From Musa acuminata AAA Group (lineage: Eukaryota > Streptophyta > Magnoliopsida > Zingiberales > Musaceae), in assembly GCF_036884655.1 (NCBI RefSeq), contig NC_088345.1:29393001-29457000 (forward strand): DNA of 64,000 bases. Direction: 5' to 3'. This document shows, piece after piece, positions 9,467 through 21,977 of this stretch. Position numbers and translations under genes: made by a program. Positions within the stretch are counted from its first letter, which is position 1. Every line of letters begins with the position of its first letter. Under the pieces are notes generated by a model. That model saw nothing but the letters and a program-made list of their open reading frames with translations. It had not been told where the DNA came from and did no database searches.

Positions 9467-12432
9467 CCATACTCCTTTTCAATTTAGTACCATGTATATG
9501 GAATAACTTTGTCCAAAATTTGCTCATGAAGATGCAAGTAGAATTTATCATAAGCACAATGCGTCCCTTATAGTGTAATTCTTTTGAGTCCCAATTGTAA
9601 TGAGCCACGAAGCTTGATGCTTCCTTCAATTTTTCTTATAATCTTACTAGTCTCTAAATCTTCCTACCATTCCATCTTAATATCCTCAAGGAAGTCGCTG
9701 GTCGGAAGTGAAACAGCCGAAACTTTAGCTTGCTCAAGTAGCTGCGAAAGCGCATCTGCAAGAACATTCTCTTTCTCCTTTTTGTAAGTTATTTCATAAT
9801 CAAATCCAAGAAGTTTTGTTACCCATTTTTACTACTCAGGGGATGATATCTTTCACTCCAAAAAGTACTTGAGGCTTTTATGGTCGGTTTTAATTTGAAA
9901 TTATTGACCAATCAAGTTGGGTCTCCACCTCGTTGCTGCGCGCACAATGGCGAGCATCTCCTTATCATATGTTGACTTATTTTGATGGAAGGGAGATAAT
10001 ACCTTGCTAGTGTATGCGAGTGGTCGACCATCTTGCATGAGAATGGCTCCAATTCCGACTCCAGATGCGTCGGCCTAAAAAATGAAGGTTCGGTTGAAAT
10101 CTGGTAGTGTTAGCACCGGTGTCATCGTCATGGCTGCCTTAAGTTTGTCGAAGGCAGTGGAGGCTCTATTCAACCATTGAAAAATATCTTTTTCTAGTAA
10201 GGAAATAAGTGGTGCACTGATCTTTTCATAGTTTTTCATGAACTTACGATAGTAGCCTATTAAACCCAGAAAGCCATGTAGCAATTTTATGTTCCTCGGG
10301 GTAGGCCAGTTTTGCATTGCTTCAATTTTGAAGGGGTCCACCGTCACACCTTCCTCTGATATGATATGCCTAAGATATTCCACCTTTTGTTGAAGAAAGT
10401 AAAAATACGTAGTGGCTGTTGTGTGTTCGAAAGGCAGTTTTCGGTATCACTTCTTCGTACACTCGTATTTGATAATACCCGGATCGAAGGTCCAGCTTTG
10501 TGAAGATTTGTGCTCCCTTTCATCTAGCAATTCATCTACTACTGGAATAGGGTATTTATTCTTAATAGTTATGCCATTGAGAGCTCGGTAATCAACACAT
10601 ATTCGCCATGTTCCGTCCTTCTTGCGTACAAGTAGCATCGGTGAAGAGTAGAGGTTGCAACTTGGCCGAATAACTCCTGTTTTGAGCATCTATTTTACAA
10701 TCCTTTCTATTTCATCCTTCTGGAGATGTAGATACTGATATGGCCGAGTATTTGCTGGAGGTTTGCTTGAAAGAATCATTATATAATGATCATGTCGACG
10801 GGTAAGAGGTAGGTTGTGCGGTTCGTCAAATATATCTGAAAATTCAGCAAGCAAAGGAAGTAGGTTGAGATCTTCAAATTCTATTGGCTCTCCCTTAGTT
10901 TGCTACTCAAGTTGTATCAAAAAGCTGCTGCATGCTTTATGCAAAGCCTTCTTCATTTGTTGTATGCAAATCGTCGTTACGTCGCCCACACGTTTCCCAT
11001 TCAGTATCACCTGTTTCTCCTTACTGTAAAATTTCATAATTAGTTGCATAAAATTCCAAGAAATATCACCTAATATCGTCAACCATTTAATTTTGAGCAT
11101 GGCCTCTTGATCATCAGGAGGGAGAAGGAAGAAATATGTAATTATCGCTTGGTAAGGCCTCATGATCAGCAACAGTTTCACTTGTGGGCGCCTACGATCA
11201 TACTTCAAAATCCATCCATTGGCGACCCTAACGTCAAACCTGCAATTCTCGATAGGTAAAGCCATCCTGATAGTAACCTTACTGTTTAAAAAGTTATTAG
11301 TACTACCCGTGTCGATGAGAATAGTGATTGGTTATTGTTTGAGAAGGCCTCCAACTTTCATCGTTTGCGGGTTTGAGTAGCCGGCTAGTGCATGTACCGT
11401 AACTTCGGTCGATTGTGGCTCTTCTTCTGCATCTTCTTCTTCATGTTCAAGGCTCTCTTCTAGATGTTCAATGACCTCTTCTTCTATTGGTTCAATCATA
11501 AGAAGTCTCCCTTTACTACAGCGATGCTCACGGCTCCACGGCTCGTCACAATGCCAACATAACCCCTTCGCATATCGCTCTCGAAGCTCTTCTCTTGTTA
11601 ACCTCTTTGGTGTAGGGACTTAGTCGATAGTAGGGGGGGCTGAGGGATTCAATATTACTGGTTGAGGAGCGACCTTAGTCCTCCGAGCTTCATGGTTCAA
11701 TTGCTCCTCTTGATGTCGTGCGAAAGAGATGGCTGCCATAAGCATATATGGTTGTTGCACTTTAACTTCTCCTCGGATCTCCGGCTTTAAGCCATCAATA
11801 AAGGTCCTCAATAGCTATTTTTGAGACCAATCATGATTTTTATTAGATAATATTTCAAACCTAGTTTGGTACTCCTGAATGGTGGAGGTTTGTCGGATCT
11901 TTGCTAGTTGTCCGTCAATATTCTCGTAATCGGTTGGTCTGAAGCGGATCAGCAGTCCTTCTTTGAATTGTCGCCATGAAAGGACTCCATAAGTATGTTC
12001 AAACCAGTCAAACCAATGTATAGCATCCCCTTCAAGATGTATAGCTGCAATTTTCACCATAGATGCATCCGCGGTTTTATGGTACCGAAAATATCGCTCC
12101 GCGCGCGAGATCCAACCAATCGGGTCTCCTTCTTCCCATCTAGGGAAGTCCACTCTCATGCATGGATAGTTGGGGTTGGTCATAGAGCTTCCCCTCTCTT
12201 GGAAGTCATATCTTCGGGCTTGGTGCGATTGGGCAAAGCTCTCTCCTTGATGTAATTTCTTTGGGCTTAGTGGTCGGCCCAATCTGAGTTCGGTAAAAAG
12301 CATCCGAATCTTATCCTCCATTCGCGCCTCGAAGGCTTCGAATTTAGCATTGATTACCTCCTCAGATGCCATAGTATATGCCGCCAAATCTGTGATGTTA
12401 AGATCTCTCTTTTGTTGTCGGGTTAAAGGCAT
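9467..12432 (-). pseudogene. Gypsy A gag-pol pseudogene
   Basis: The start is ATG at 12432 (MPLTRQQKRDLN). Gag follows with the retrotransposon gag motif (WFDWFEHTYG, about 12000-12030), a stop near 11815, then a knuckle CWHCDEPWSREHRC (about 11520-11560). The protease has an intact D-T-G (LIDTGSTNNFL, about 11295-11325). RT starts with [17 protein letters not shown] (about 10580-10640). The YxDD-bearing segment between the GHYEF-type and QQKVEYLGH-type motifs is deleted near 10400-10420. RT resumes with [11 protein letters not shown] and the thumb (10075-10383), then RNase H (DASGVGIGAIL, about 10040-10075). The integrase zinc and catalytic regions are missing. Several stops add to the damage. 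Copy C has the same two deletions. Confidence 0.88.
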
Positions 12433-13685
12433 GTATTGGTTGAGAAAAGTGATGGTCGAAAGGGTTGGTGGATTGGTGGATGTAGGCTACGGTTTATGCT
12501 TGTTTTGTGGCTATTTTGGGTGCAGTTTGAGGGTATGGTTTGGTAGAGTTTTAGGGCTATAGATGAAAGTTTTGGATCTATGGTAGATGGTAGCAAAGGT
12601 TTGATAGAAATCAGTGGAAGTTGCAGCAAGTATGTGCTGTCTTGTAAGAGTAGAATTGTCGTCGAAGAAACAACGGTTTCTCGAAGTAATTTCCACCAAA
12701 AACTTGAGAGAATTGAGGAAGGAATTGATAGCAAAATCACAGTTTATATGACAGCAAGGATATCTAATTTAATCAAGAAAATTTTGGCAGTATAACAGCA
12801 AGGAAATTGGTGCAAGTTGTGATTGCAGAATTCTCGTTGAGAAATTTCAACAGGTTACGACGAAAATTTGCAGTAACACAAAATTATTTTTAGAGATGAA
12901 TTTCTTAATAAGTCAATCTTAGACGGAAGCCAAGATGATCTATGAAGTATATAAAAAATTTTATTCAAAAAAGATTACAAATAGATGGGTTAAGGCAACA
13001 ATAAGCGGTTGAAATTTTCTACAGCATAGATTTTTAAGTATAGAAGATTGGACGTAAAAGATCAGTGGTTTATATTAAGAATTTTTTGATAAAACCAAAG
13101 GGAAATACACTGTTAGTAAGTGTCAAAGCTATCATAAAAATTTCGTAGAGATTTGGATAGAAACAATGTAGTATCAAAATCAAACAAATAGTACTATGCG
13201 GTTGAAATTTTATAGTGTAGATTTTCAAGCAGATTAGATGTAAAATATCAATGATTTATATTGATAATTTTTCGACAAAACTAAAGGAAATCTGCTATTA
13301 GGAAATTTTAAAGATGTCATAAAAAATTCACAGAGATTTGGATAGAAAAAACATAGTAGCAAGATCAAACAGACGGTGCTATACGATTGGAATTCTGCAA
13401 TGTATCTTTCGTCATAGAGATGAAAACTTTATGATGAAAAGTTTATGCAGCAATATAGGAATAATTTTTTTGGGAGTTTCAAATAAGGATAACTAAATTG
13501 CAGCAGTAGTAAGGTAGAAAACCAGAACCTATTACAATTCATGGGGAGATCAAAGGATGATCCATGGTGGTGGAGATGATGGCGGAATTTGGCAATTATC
13601 TCTTAAGCAATTGTGGGAATTGCTTTAGGCGGTTATAGAGGGTTGATAGATGGCTGTGGAAGGGTAGCGAGACACCAAGAATGCT
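12433..13685 (-). other. Gypsy A leader with about 190-bp tandem repeat
   Basis: AT-rich untranslated leader between PBS and gag. A unit of about 190 bp starting GCGGTTGAAATTTT occurs at about 13005 and 13198, with a third partial copy near 13385. The same repeat is in C. The small ORFs on both strands are not conserved as proteins. Confidence 0.55.
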
Positions 13686-13699
13686 GCTTTGATACCTGG
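13686..13699 (-). promoter_or_regulatory. Gypsy A primer-binding site
   Basis: On the minus strand the LTR end TTCTAACA is followed by CCAGGTATCAAAGC, one or two changes from the initiator tRNA-Met complement TGGTATCAGAGC. Confidence 0.75.
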
Positions 13700-14138
13700 T
13701 GTTAGAACCCTTGTAGATTCTAAACTTGGGATTGATCTCTTTAGGGGATCGGCCTCCTCGGAACTCTATAGGGGTTCCTCCCTCCAAGTTGCTGCTCAAA
13801 GGCTGCAGAAAAGATTCATCTATTGCTTATGAAAAGAGGAGGAATACATGACTATTTATAGGGCTTTTAAACCCTAACTCCTAATAGAACTCCATCTCAA
13901 GACTTCTACTTCTAACCAACTCCTAATAGGACTCCTACTCAAGACTCCTATTCCTTTACAACTCCTTATTCTTCTCTAAGAAACAACCTCCTAACTCTAG
14001 CCAGCCTCTTTAATAGGGGTCAGCTTAGGTAGGTTTTACATGAATGTCCCTCTTAATTACGACTCTCCTAGCTAGAGTCCTAACAGTTTTATATGAATGT
14101 CCCTCTCAATTAGGACTCTCCTAGCTAGAGTCCTAATA
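13700..14138 (-). repeat. Gypsy A 5' LTR
   Basis: 439 bp, the same length as 1875-2313 and about 95% identical by eye. Its outer end reads TATTAGGACTC in place of TGTTAGGACTC. The TTTTT duplication follows at 14139-14143. Confidence 0.9.
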
Positions 14139-16570
14139 TTTTTACACCTTTTGATATATGCAAGATAGCGTGTTTTTGCATCTACTTAAAACATGCAAGC
14201 TAGCATTTTTGTTGAAGTGTGCAAACTAGTAATTCTTGCTTCCTTTTGCAATGTGCAAGTTGCAAGTTTTGCCTCTTGAGATAGGTAAGATATCACTTTT
14301 GCTTCTCTTGAGATTGCAAGATAGCATTTCTTACTTTTGAGCAAACTAAAAAGTTTTGCCTCTTTTTGCGATATGTACGTTCATAATTTTTGCTTCTCTT
14401 TAGATATGTAAGTAAGCAAGTTTTTATATCTTCTTGACTTGTGCAAGCTAGCTAGCTATCTTCCCCTTTGTTATTGTAAAAAAGAATGGAAGAATACAAT
14501 TTTGTATCTCTTTTTCCCTTTACAATAATTTTCAAAGCATGACAAAGGGAAAGTATAAATTTTGTTTGTGCATCATTATATTTTCAATTTACAACATGCA
14601 CAATTTTAAAACTTTACATATCATTCTTATTTCAAAATACCATAATTGAGATAAACCTTGAATTCAAATCAAAGCAATTTTAATCACGATTCACATCATA
14701 TGCAATACATCACATATATCATCATAATAAAATGCATAAGTATTGCATGCATCATTCCAAATCATAAATATTTCACACCATGATGATATCAATTTGTCAA
14801 ATTATATCCTACCATGCATGATCATAACTTTTCCCCCTTTTTATCATTATAAACAAGAAAGAAAATGGGAAGAACATAATAGTGTAAAATATTTCAATCA
14901 TTTCCATCATAAAAAATGAAAGATCAAGTCTAAAATTCGAGAAATCAAGAGATCCCATGATTCATTTTAACAAATCTCCTCTTAAATAATTACTGAAAAG
15001 AATTCTTAGGAGATCATAATATAGATAAAATTCATTTAATCTTGTAGGAGAATAAGATCTCAATTCATGCATATAAAATCTCTCAATTCATTATGAATCA
15101 TAAAAATTATAATTATGAAAAAACATGATTTAGTTAGATAGTAGATAGCAAAAAGAAACAAGGAGAAAATGATCTTCATTCATAGAAAGATTTTAAGTAT
15201 CAAATGTCAAGAAATCAAGATCATGAATTGAATTATTTTGCTCTTTAGTAAATGACAAAGAGAAACATAAAAGATCAAATAAGAGATCTTGATTCATAAA
15301 AGATTTCATATTTTAAATCTCAAAAAATCAAGATAAAGCTCATTTAAATTCAAATCGTCACATCAAAATCTTTTTCAAGAGATTCATAAAAATGATATAA
15401 ATAGATTCATTAATCTCTTTTTTGGAAAAATCGATAAAGTAAGGAAAAATAAATTTTTCAAGGAGAAACCGTTCTTCTTTTTAGTTGTTTCAATTCATGT
15501 GATTTATTTCATTTATGCCAAATAAATAAATATATCAACATTTAAAATCAAAAGTGCAAGATTTATTACGTCAAAAATCAATAAGGCATAAATCACAAAA
15601 ATCATCATGCATCATTTTTAAATCTCATGCATAGTATAAAATCACCAAGCATGGTACCAAAAATTTTAATATTTTCATTATATAATTACATCATTATGCA
15701 TCATCGAAAATGATTTCATCAAACATAAAGTATTTTCCATCAAACATAAAGCATTTTCCATCAAGTTCATTTTGTTTGTTGTAGTCATGCATTTTTCCTT
15801 TTAGGTGAATCTAACTTTTCATGCTTAGTTTCAATTTGTGTGATTGACTTTATATTAGCATGCCCAAATATTTGTTCTTATGTCAAAACCATGCATCATG
15901 TTAGGATCGAAAAGTAGATTTCATCATAAAAACCATCAAGACCAAAAAAAATATAATATGTTAAACATAAGGCTTCTTTAAATAAGAGATTTGATTTATC
16001 ATTTTAATTCCAATAATAATATATTTGCCTTTTTATGTGTTTCATTTTAAGTGATTGATTTTATATAAGTATACTCAAGTTTTTCATATGAAAACCATAC
16101 ATCAACATTTAAAATAGAAAGATAAAAAATCATCAAAATTAAAAAGTATAACACATAATTCCAAAACATATGATTTCAAATCATTACTTCAAGTCCTTAT
16201 GCATAAAAATCATAAAGTATGATACACAAATTTATTTTCAAAACATTGATAAAGCATACAAGCCAAAGAAATAATTAAACATAAAGTATATTCATCAACC
16301 ATGGTTTCATTGAGCATACGGCATTTTCAAACAAAATCGAAAATCAATACGAGAATCATCAAGATATACATTATTTCTTCTTGAAAAATATACATAGGAT
16401 TATCATTAAATTTAAATCTAACATTTTATTTCTTTAACATAAAACATACAATTTTTATTATCATTTTCAAAATTACTAGCATGATCATTTTTTTTTGTAT
16501 TTTCATTTTTAAACATAAAATTTTTAAGAAAAATAATTATTCTAAACTAAATTAAAAATAACTCATGAAA
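14139..16570 (-). other. X interior, AT-rich non-coding part
   Basis: No open frame resembling pol. It holds a minisatellite of about 40 bp based on TGCAAGCTAG (14155-14460) and loosely repeated blocks with AAGATC/TCAAGAAATC words (about 14930-15470). The same arrangement is found in the plus-strand copy at 62384-64000, so it is a conserved interior of the family and not random decay. Confidence 0.55.
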
Positions 16571-16574
16571 AGCA

Positions 16575-17440
16575 TCATGTAATTTCGAAATAAATTAAAG
16601 GTATTTTGATTACCTCATCGTCGAATGCCGTTAAGGCATAGTTTGCCACCTCGCCTTTGTTTTTCTCCTCGTCTTCAGATGAGCTTGATTCGTTCAAAGT
16701 TGCCTTCTTCTTCTTTTTAAGTTTATTTTTAATTTTTGATTCTTGTTTTAAAAATTTCATGAGGAGTTCAAGGTCACTATCACTTGAACTTATGTTCGGG
16801 TGATCTTTAATTATTCTAAGTCTGAAATCTTTTCTGTTCTTCGGAAGGTAGTTCTCAAGTTCTTCACGTGCATTGCACGTCATTTCATAGGTCATCAAAG
16901 ACCCTATAAGTTCTTCAATTGGTAAATAGTTTAAGTTTTTTGATTCTTGAATAGTCGTTACTTTTGAATCCCAACTCTTATTAAGAGAACATAAAATTTT
17001 GTTTACAAGTTCAAAATCTGAAAAACTTCTACCAAGTGCTTTTAAACCATTTGACGACATCCGTAAAATAGGTGTACATGTCTCCAATAGTCTCTCTTGG
17101 TTTCATACAAAATAACTCAAAATCATGCATCAAAAAGTTGATTTTTGAATTTTAACTTTGCTAGCGCCTTCATGTGTAATTTCAATAATATGCCAAATGT
17201 CAAAGGCCATTTCACAAGTAGAAACTCGATTAAACTCAGTTTTGTCTAAGGCACGAAAAAGAGCATTCATAGCTCTAGCATTTAAAGAAAACATATTTTC
17301 TCCAAATCATTCCGATAGTTCATTGGAAGAGAAGACATTCAAAAACTATTTTCCACAATACTCCATAAATTTAAATCTAAAGAAAGTAATAAAACTCTCA
17401 TTCAAGTTTTCCAATATGTATAGTCCGTCCTATTGAACAA
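16575..17440 (-). pseudogene. X-family gag pseudogene (Copia UBN2 type)
   Basis: The minus strand reads a Copia gag of the UBN2/DUF4219 type in two frames. An upstream piece has NALFRALDKTEFNRV and DIWHIIEITHEGASKVK (about 17160-17290). It breaks near a stop and continues in 17087-16575 with NKILCSLNKSWDSKV and IEELIGSLMTYE, then an acidic Ser/Glu linker (SSSSEDEE) and YALTAFDDEV. Gag would form the particle that packages element RNA. Stops near 17100-17130 and the missing zinc knuckle make it non-functional. The same order is seen in the plus-strand copy at 60990-62275. Confidence 0.8.
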
Positions 17441-17522
17441 GAGAGGACGAATGAGAGAGTGACCCTCTTGAAAGTCAAAAAGAGTCATTTCTCGTTAGTT
17501 GTTAAAACAAATGAGAAAATGA

Positions 17523-17537
17523 GGCTCTGATACCAAC
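17523..17537 (-). promoter_or_regulatory. X-family primer-binding site
   Basis: The minus strand reads TTGGTATCAGAGCCT immediately after the LTR end, the initiator tRNA-Met PBS of plant Copia elements. Confidence 0.9.
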
Positions 17538-19186
17538 TATTAGAAAAAGAGTCGGCACTAAGAGGGGGGGTGAATTAGTGCAGCGGTAAAATACGTCAGT
17601 TTCGAAAAATTCTTTCGTACAATAAAAATCGATTTTGGAAACTTGAAACAAATGTTCGTAAATATATTGAAGACAGTAAGTAAGTAAAATGGTTTGTAGT
17701 AAAGCAAATGGCAACAATAGAAATGCAAACCAGAGAACACGCCAATTTTATAGTGGTTCGATCGTTGTGACCTATATGCACTCTGCCGATTCTTCTTCCG
17801 TCGAGACCACCAGCATCCACTATTGGTGTTCCTTCAATAGGCGAAGACCAACCACCTTTTACAACTCGATTCTCCTTTTACTGGGTTTAGGAGATAACCC
17901 TTATACCCCCACTTACTCCTCTCTCAAACTATTCTAACACTTATAACTTTTGAGAGGAGTTCACACAAGATTGCAATAGCGTTTCTTTCTATTTCTACTC
18001 TCAAGTCTTGTGTAACTTAACCAGGGATGAGAGGGGTATTTATAGGCTTCAAGTTGATTCAAACTTAGAGTCTAAAATCATCTTATCCCTGGTTTCCTGG
18101 GTACGGGTGGTACCACCGCCTATGCTAGGCGGTACCACCGCTAGTGTCAGTCTGACACTAACACTTCACTGGGCAGTACCACCGCCCTGTCTAATGGTAC
18201 CACCGAGTGACACTGGGCGGTACCACCGCCTGGCACCTTGCCAAGGGTGCTTCCACCGCCTGGCACCTTGCCAGGGGTGGTTCCACCGCCCAGACTGGTA
18301 GTACCACCGCCTGACACAGTCTCGGAGACTTTGCCATGATAGTGTCACCTCTTGTGGCACTATTTGGGCCTTTTCATTGGGCCCAACACAGTTCTTACAT
18401 GGGCCCAACTGGCCCCTAATTGGGTTGGTCCAATTCCAATCTCAATTATATGCTAACTATGAATTCTAAAATATTTCCTAAGCTAAACAAGTCCGTATGT
18501 CTAGGTTTCTTTCAGTGAGCTTCCGGCAATCTTCCGGCGAACTTCTAATGATCTCTCGGTAATGTTCCAGCGGACTCCCGGCAAGCTCCTCGACTTCACG
18601 ACAATCTTCTTGGTGAGTTTTGATGAGCTTCTTTGGCAAGCTCCTGGACTTCTCGATTGGTTTCGGCAGAACTTTCGACGAACGTCCGGACTTCCAATGA
18701 ACTCTCGAACTCCCAACGAAATCACGTTCTTTACTCTGGAACTTCATTTTACTTTATGCCTTGCTATTGTAGTTAATCCTGCACATATAGAAACACACTT
18801 CGATCTAGACAATTATTACTAAGCTTGAATCATGTTGTCCAGCATGTCATTGGTCCATCGATGCTTCGTTTGATTCTTCAACGTATCGTCCTCTCTTGCT
18901 GCCTATTGCCCACTCAACTAGTTGACCTTGCAAATCTGATATCCTTGGCTCAATATCCGCTTTTCTTGGCCCGATGTCTGAATCCATGGCCCGAAGCCTT
19001 CTGTTGATACATCGACCGATCCTCCGGCTTGACGTCCAATCATCTAACATGTTTTCCTCCGGCCCAACATGATTCTTCCTGCTTTAATTGTCTCTCCTTG
19101 ATCGAAGCATCCTGTGTCACTCAAAATGTAGATCAAATCATAAATAATTATCAATTGGTTTCATCATCAAAATATGATATTCAACA
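17538..19186 (-). repeat. X-family 5' LTR
   Basis: 1649 bp from TGTTGAATATC (19186) to a decayed end CTAATA (17538). It contains the repeated CGGAAG-type segment (about 18490-18745), the GC-palindrome cluster (about 18105-18310, type GGCGGTACCACCGCC), a TATAAATA box near 18038-18045 and a C-rich tract before the end. It was inserted into a B-like LTR that continues at 19187. Confidence 0.88.
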
Positions 19187-20155
19187 ATATATATGGTAGA
19201 TATGGCGAAGACGCTCCTCAAATCGTTGTACGATCTTCCTCTCTATACATACCACGTGATCAAGAAGGGGCCGACCCTTCTTGCTGTCCACACGCCCCAA
19301 ACTAAGGCTGTTCACTAAGAATGAGAGGGAGGGAAGAAAATAAGATGTGATAACAAAAAAGGGTCTAGCCTATGCCCCTTTGGTTCTCTCCTATTTGTAA
19401 AGGTCCTTGTCAACTTAACCCTAATGGATCCTACCCTTTTGGGTATTTGATCTCCATCCAACTACTCAAGCCTCTTAGATTAGTAGATCTCTACCAAATA
19501 ATCTCTTATTGGCTCTTATTGAATCTTATCCACAAGATCCAATAATTCGGGTGCTTATTAGATATCCAATAAAATAGGGGCTCTAGCGGATATCTCATAT
19601 CTGAACCTCTATTCGTCGCAACACCTACCATATGTGTGTGACCCTCTAGGCCCAATATTGAGCTAACCATGAGTCATACCTATCATAACTCTTTCTAAGT
19701 TAGTGAATTATCATCTCTTATAATAATTCACTCGACTCGTGGACTACGGACGTACTAAGTCACTATGTCATAATCCCTAAATGATACAAGGGAATCCAAT
19801 CTATTGGACTTGTTTATTCTTAGTTATTATGTATCTATAGTCCCTCATCCATCTAATATCTAAGAGACCCTATACCAAGCATGGTGCTGTCAAGCTCATA
19901 CGAAATCTACTCGAGTCTCGCTCTAATCGGATTTTCCCGAAGAACTTTTTCTCTCTCAATCTGAATAACCTTAGCTAGGGATTTGCTTGAGCAAGAATAT
20001 ATAGGATATTCTTCTCATAACACTAAGAGTGGATGATCCTCTATTGACACTTAATTACCCTCGTAAGGTTGGCTATCACTCCTGATGATCGATTGTGTTA
20101 GATCTGAAACTTCCAAACCTATAAGTCTAATATCAAAGAGCGGAGTACTCATATA
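19187..20155 (-). repeat. Diverged Copia B-family LTR fragment
   Basis: Similar over most of its length to 8160-8960 of the Copia B LTR. Shared landmarks include ACCTACCATATGTGTGTGAC, the TAATAATTCACTCGACTC block and CCAAACCTATAAGTCT. Many substitutions and an internal gain near 19440-19560 show it is older than B. It ends abruptly at 20155, where X-family LTR sequence begins. Confidence 0.75.
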
Positions 20156-21109
20156 GGGCGGTAGTGGCACCACCTGGGAGACTCGGTCTCCCAAGAATTC
20201 TGGGTGGTGGTACCGTCGATAGTTATTACTGCCAATGGTGGTACCGCCCCTGTCAGGCGGTGGTACCGCCTGAGCTCGGTCTTTGAGCACTGTTAAGCGA
20301 TAGTACCACCCAAACTGAGCGGTAGTACCACCCAGAGCCCGATGACAGGCAATAGTACTGCCCAGTAATGGCGGTGGTACCACCAGAACTTCGAAAATAT
20401 GGGATTGGACACTTTTAGATTCCATTTTTGAACTCATTGGGGCCTATAAAAACCTCACCCTTTCCTGCATGAAAGGGCAACGAAAACTTAAAATTATCTT
20501 GAGTCTTTAAGGCCTTAAAGTGTTGTAAAAGCTAAAATTCTCCTCCTTTTTTCTAAGTGTTGAGATCAGTCAAGAGAGGAGTGAAACTTGTAAGGGTTGT
20601 CTCCTAAGCCTAGCAAAAGGAGAAAAGTTGTAAAAGGGTGGTTGACCTTCGCCTATTGAAGGAAGGCCTCTAGTGGATGCCGATGACCTCGTTGGAGGAG
20701 GAAGCTGATAGTAGATGTAGGTCACGTTGACCGAACCACTCTAAAAACTCGGTTTGCATTTATTTTAAGTAACTTTCCTTTATAGCAAACTGTCTCTCCT
20801 CCTCATTGTGCCTAAACTACATCTACTTATGCTTTGACGTAAACATTTTTCGAGATCGGCTTTAATCGTACAAAGACCTTACAAAATCGATGCTCTTCAT
20901 TTATGCACTTTACTTTGCTGCAAATCACCTTAGCCTTTTCTTGCTCTTTCACGAAAGGTTTCAAGTTCAAAATTCTTCCGAAAATGATTGAGTTGAAACC
21001 ATTCTTGTTGAATCAGCTTTAATCGAAATAAGTTTATTGAAATTGTAAAAGTTTTTCACTGCACTAATTCAACCCCCCCCCCTCTCTTAGTGCGCTCTTG
21101 ATCCTAACA
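20156..21109 (+). repeat. X-family LTR, 3' portion only
   Basis: Starts inside the GC-palindrome cluster (GGGCGGTAGTGGCACC) and runs through the CCTATAAAAACC TATA region (about 20443) to the C-tract and the end TGATCCTAACA at 21109. The upstream half of the LTR is missing. It is followed not by a PBS but by sequence of the polypurine-tract region. Confidence 0.8.
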
Positions 21110-21977
21110 TTGATGACAAAGGGGGAGAAGTTGATGGAATCTATCGTTTTAATGTTGATAACTTTTGATGTTGAAAACTTTTGAATGTTACCATGCAACG
21201 ATGCAAATTTGATAAACTAGTGTGATACTTGCTTGAATTTTTACTACACTTGCATTGTTGAATTGTTCTCCTTTTTATTGATGACAAAGGGGGAGAAATG
21301 ATATAACAACTTGATGACAAATTGGCATTATAAATATATGCAATGTATCTTATCGTAAATGCTTGTATTTTTTGGTAAATTGGCATTGTAAATGTATGCA
21401 ATGTATCTTATCATAAATGCTTGTATCTTATCATGAATGCTTGAAAAATGATTGGTATCGTCAAATAAAAATACTTGAAAAATATCAAATGTTTGCTTGA
21501 AACGTATTATAATGTGGCATGATTACTTACAAATGTTTTATTCTAGCATCATGCTTGATTTCGTATTAAAATGATAAATGTCTATATCAAAATTACAATA
21601 TTTTATTTCATATTGGAATCATGCCTCGGATTGATGAATCATCATTTTTTGAAATTTGAATCTTGGAAAGTTTTATATTTGAAATTTCTATCATATGTAA
21701 AAATGATGATTGTTTATCATCTTTCTATGTTGAACTTGAAAATGGATGTCATGCCTCGACATCATTTTTATTGATAAATACGTGGCATCGTATGTTGAGA
21801 ATGTTAAATCATGATAGTACATGTTGATAAGTTTAAATAAACTAAACTTATTGGTTTAATACTTGAATTCAAAGGCCTTAAATTCAAGAATGTCTTTTCT
21901 CAAGTATGGCATATAGATAGGGGGAGTTAAGGTTAACTCCGTCATTAGTTAATTGTCATCATCAAAAGGGGGGAGAT
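21110..21977 (+). other. X-family interior, 3' end with polypurine tract
   Basis: Two copies of GATGACAAAGGGGGAGAA (about 21112 and 21281) and repeated TGCAATGTATCTTATC words lie in AT-rich, non-coding DNA. CAAAAGGGGGGAGAT (21963-21977) is the polypurine tract directly before the next LTR. PBS and gag are absent. Confidence 0.6.

Larger units (their letters stand above)
1875..14138 (-). mobile_element. Gypsy A (chromovirus-like), non-autonomous
   Basis: Two 439-bp LTRs (1875-2313 and 13700-14138) are flanked by a TTTTT duplication (1870-1874 and 14139-14143). Read on the minus strand, the order is LTR, PBS, long AT-rich leader, gag with a CCHC-like knuckle, protease, reverse transcriptase, RNase H, integrase C-terminus with a chromodomain-like tail, polypurine tract, LTR. 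The domain order protease-RT-RNase H-integrase marks it as Ty3/Gypsy; the tail after the integrase suggests a chromovirus such as Reina. The RT catalytic segment and most of the integrase core are missing. Copia B is inserted at 2604-9461. The LTRs differ at about 5% of sites by eye. Confidence 0.9.
1..19186 (-). mobile_element. Nested non-autonomous Copia element (family X)
   Basis: The outermost element runs on the minus strand. It has a 5' LTR at 17538-19186, a PBS at 17523-17537, a decayed gag at about 16575-17440, an AT-rich interior, and an LTR at 1-1708 that the window edge cuts. Gypsy A (1875-14138) interrupts the interior. No integrase, reverse transcriptase or RNase H can be read between the LTRs once A is removed, so this is a gag-only derivative of a SIRE/Maximus-like Copia. 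The two LTRs are clearly diverged, so it is the oldest layer of the nest. One caution: no polypurine tract sits next to the LTR at 1708, so 1-1708 could instead be a separate solo LTR of the same family. Confidence 0.7.
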
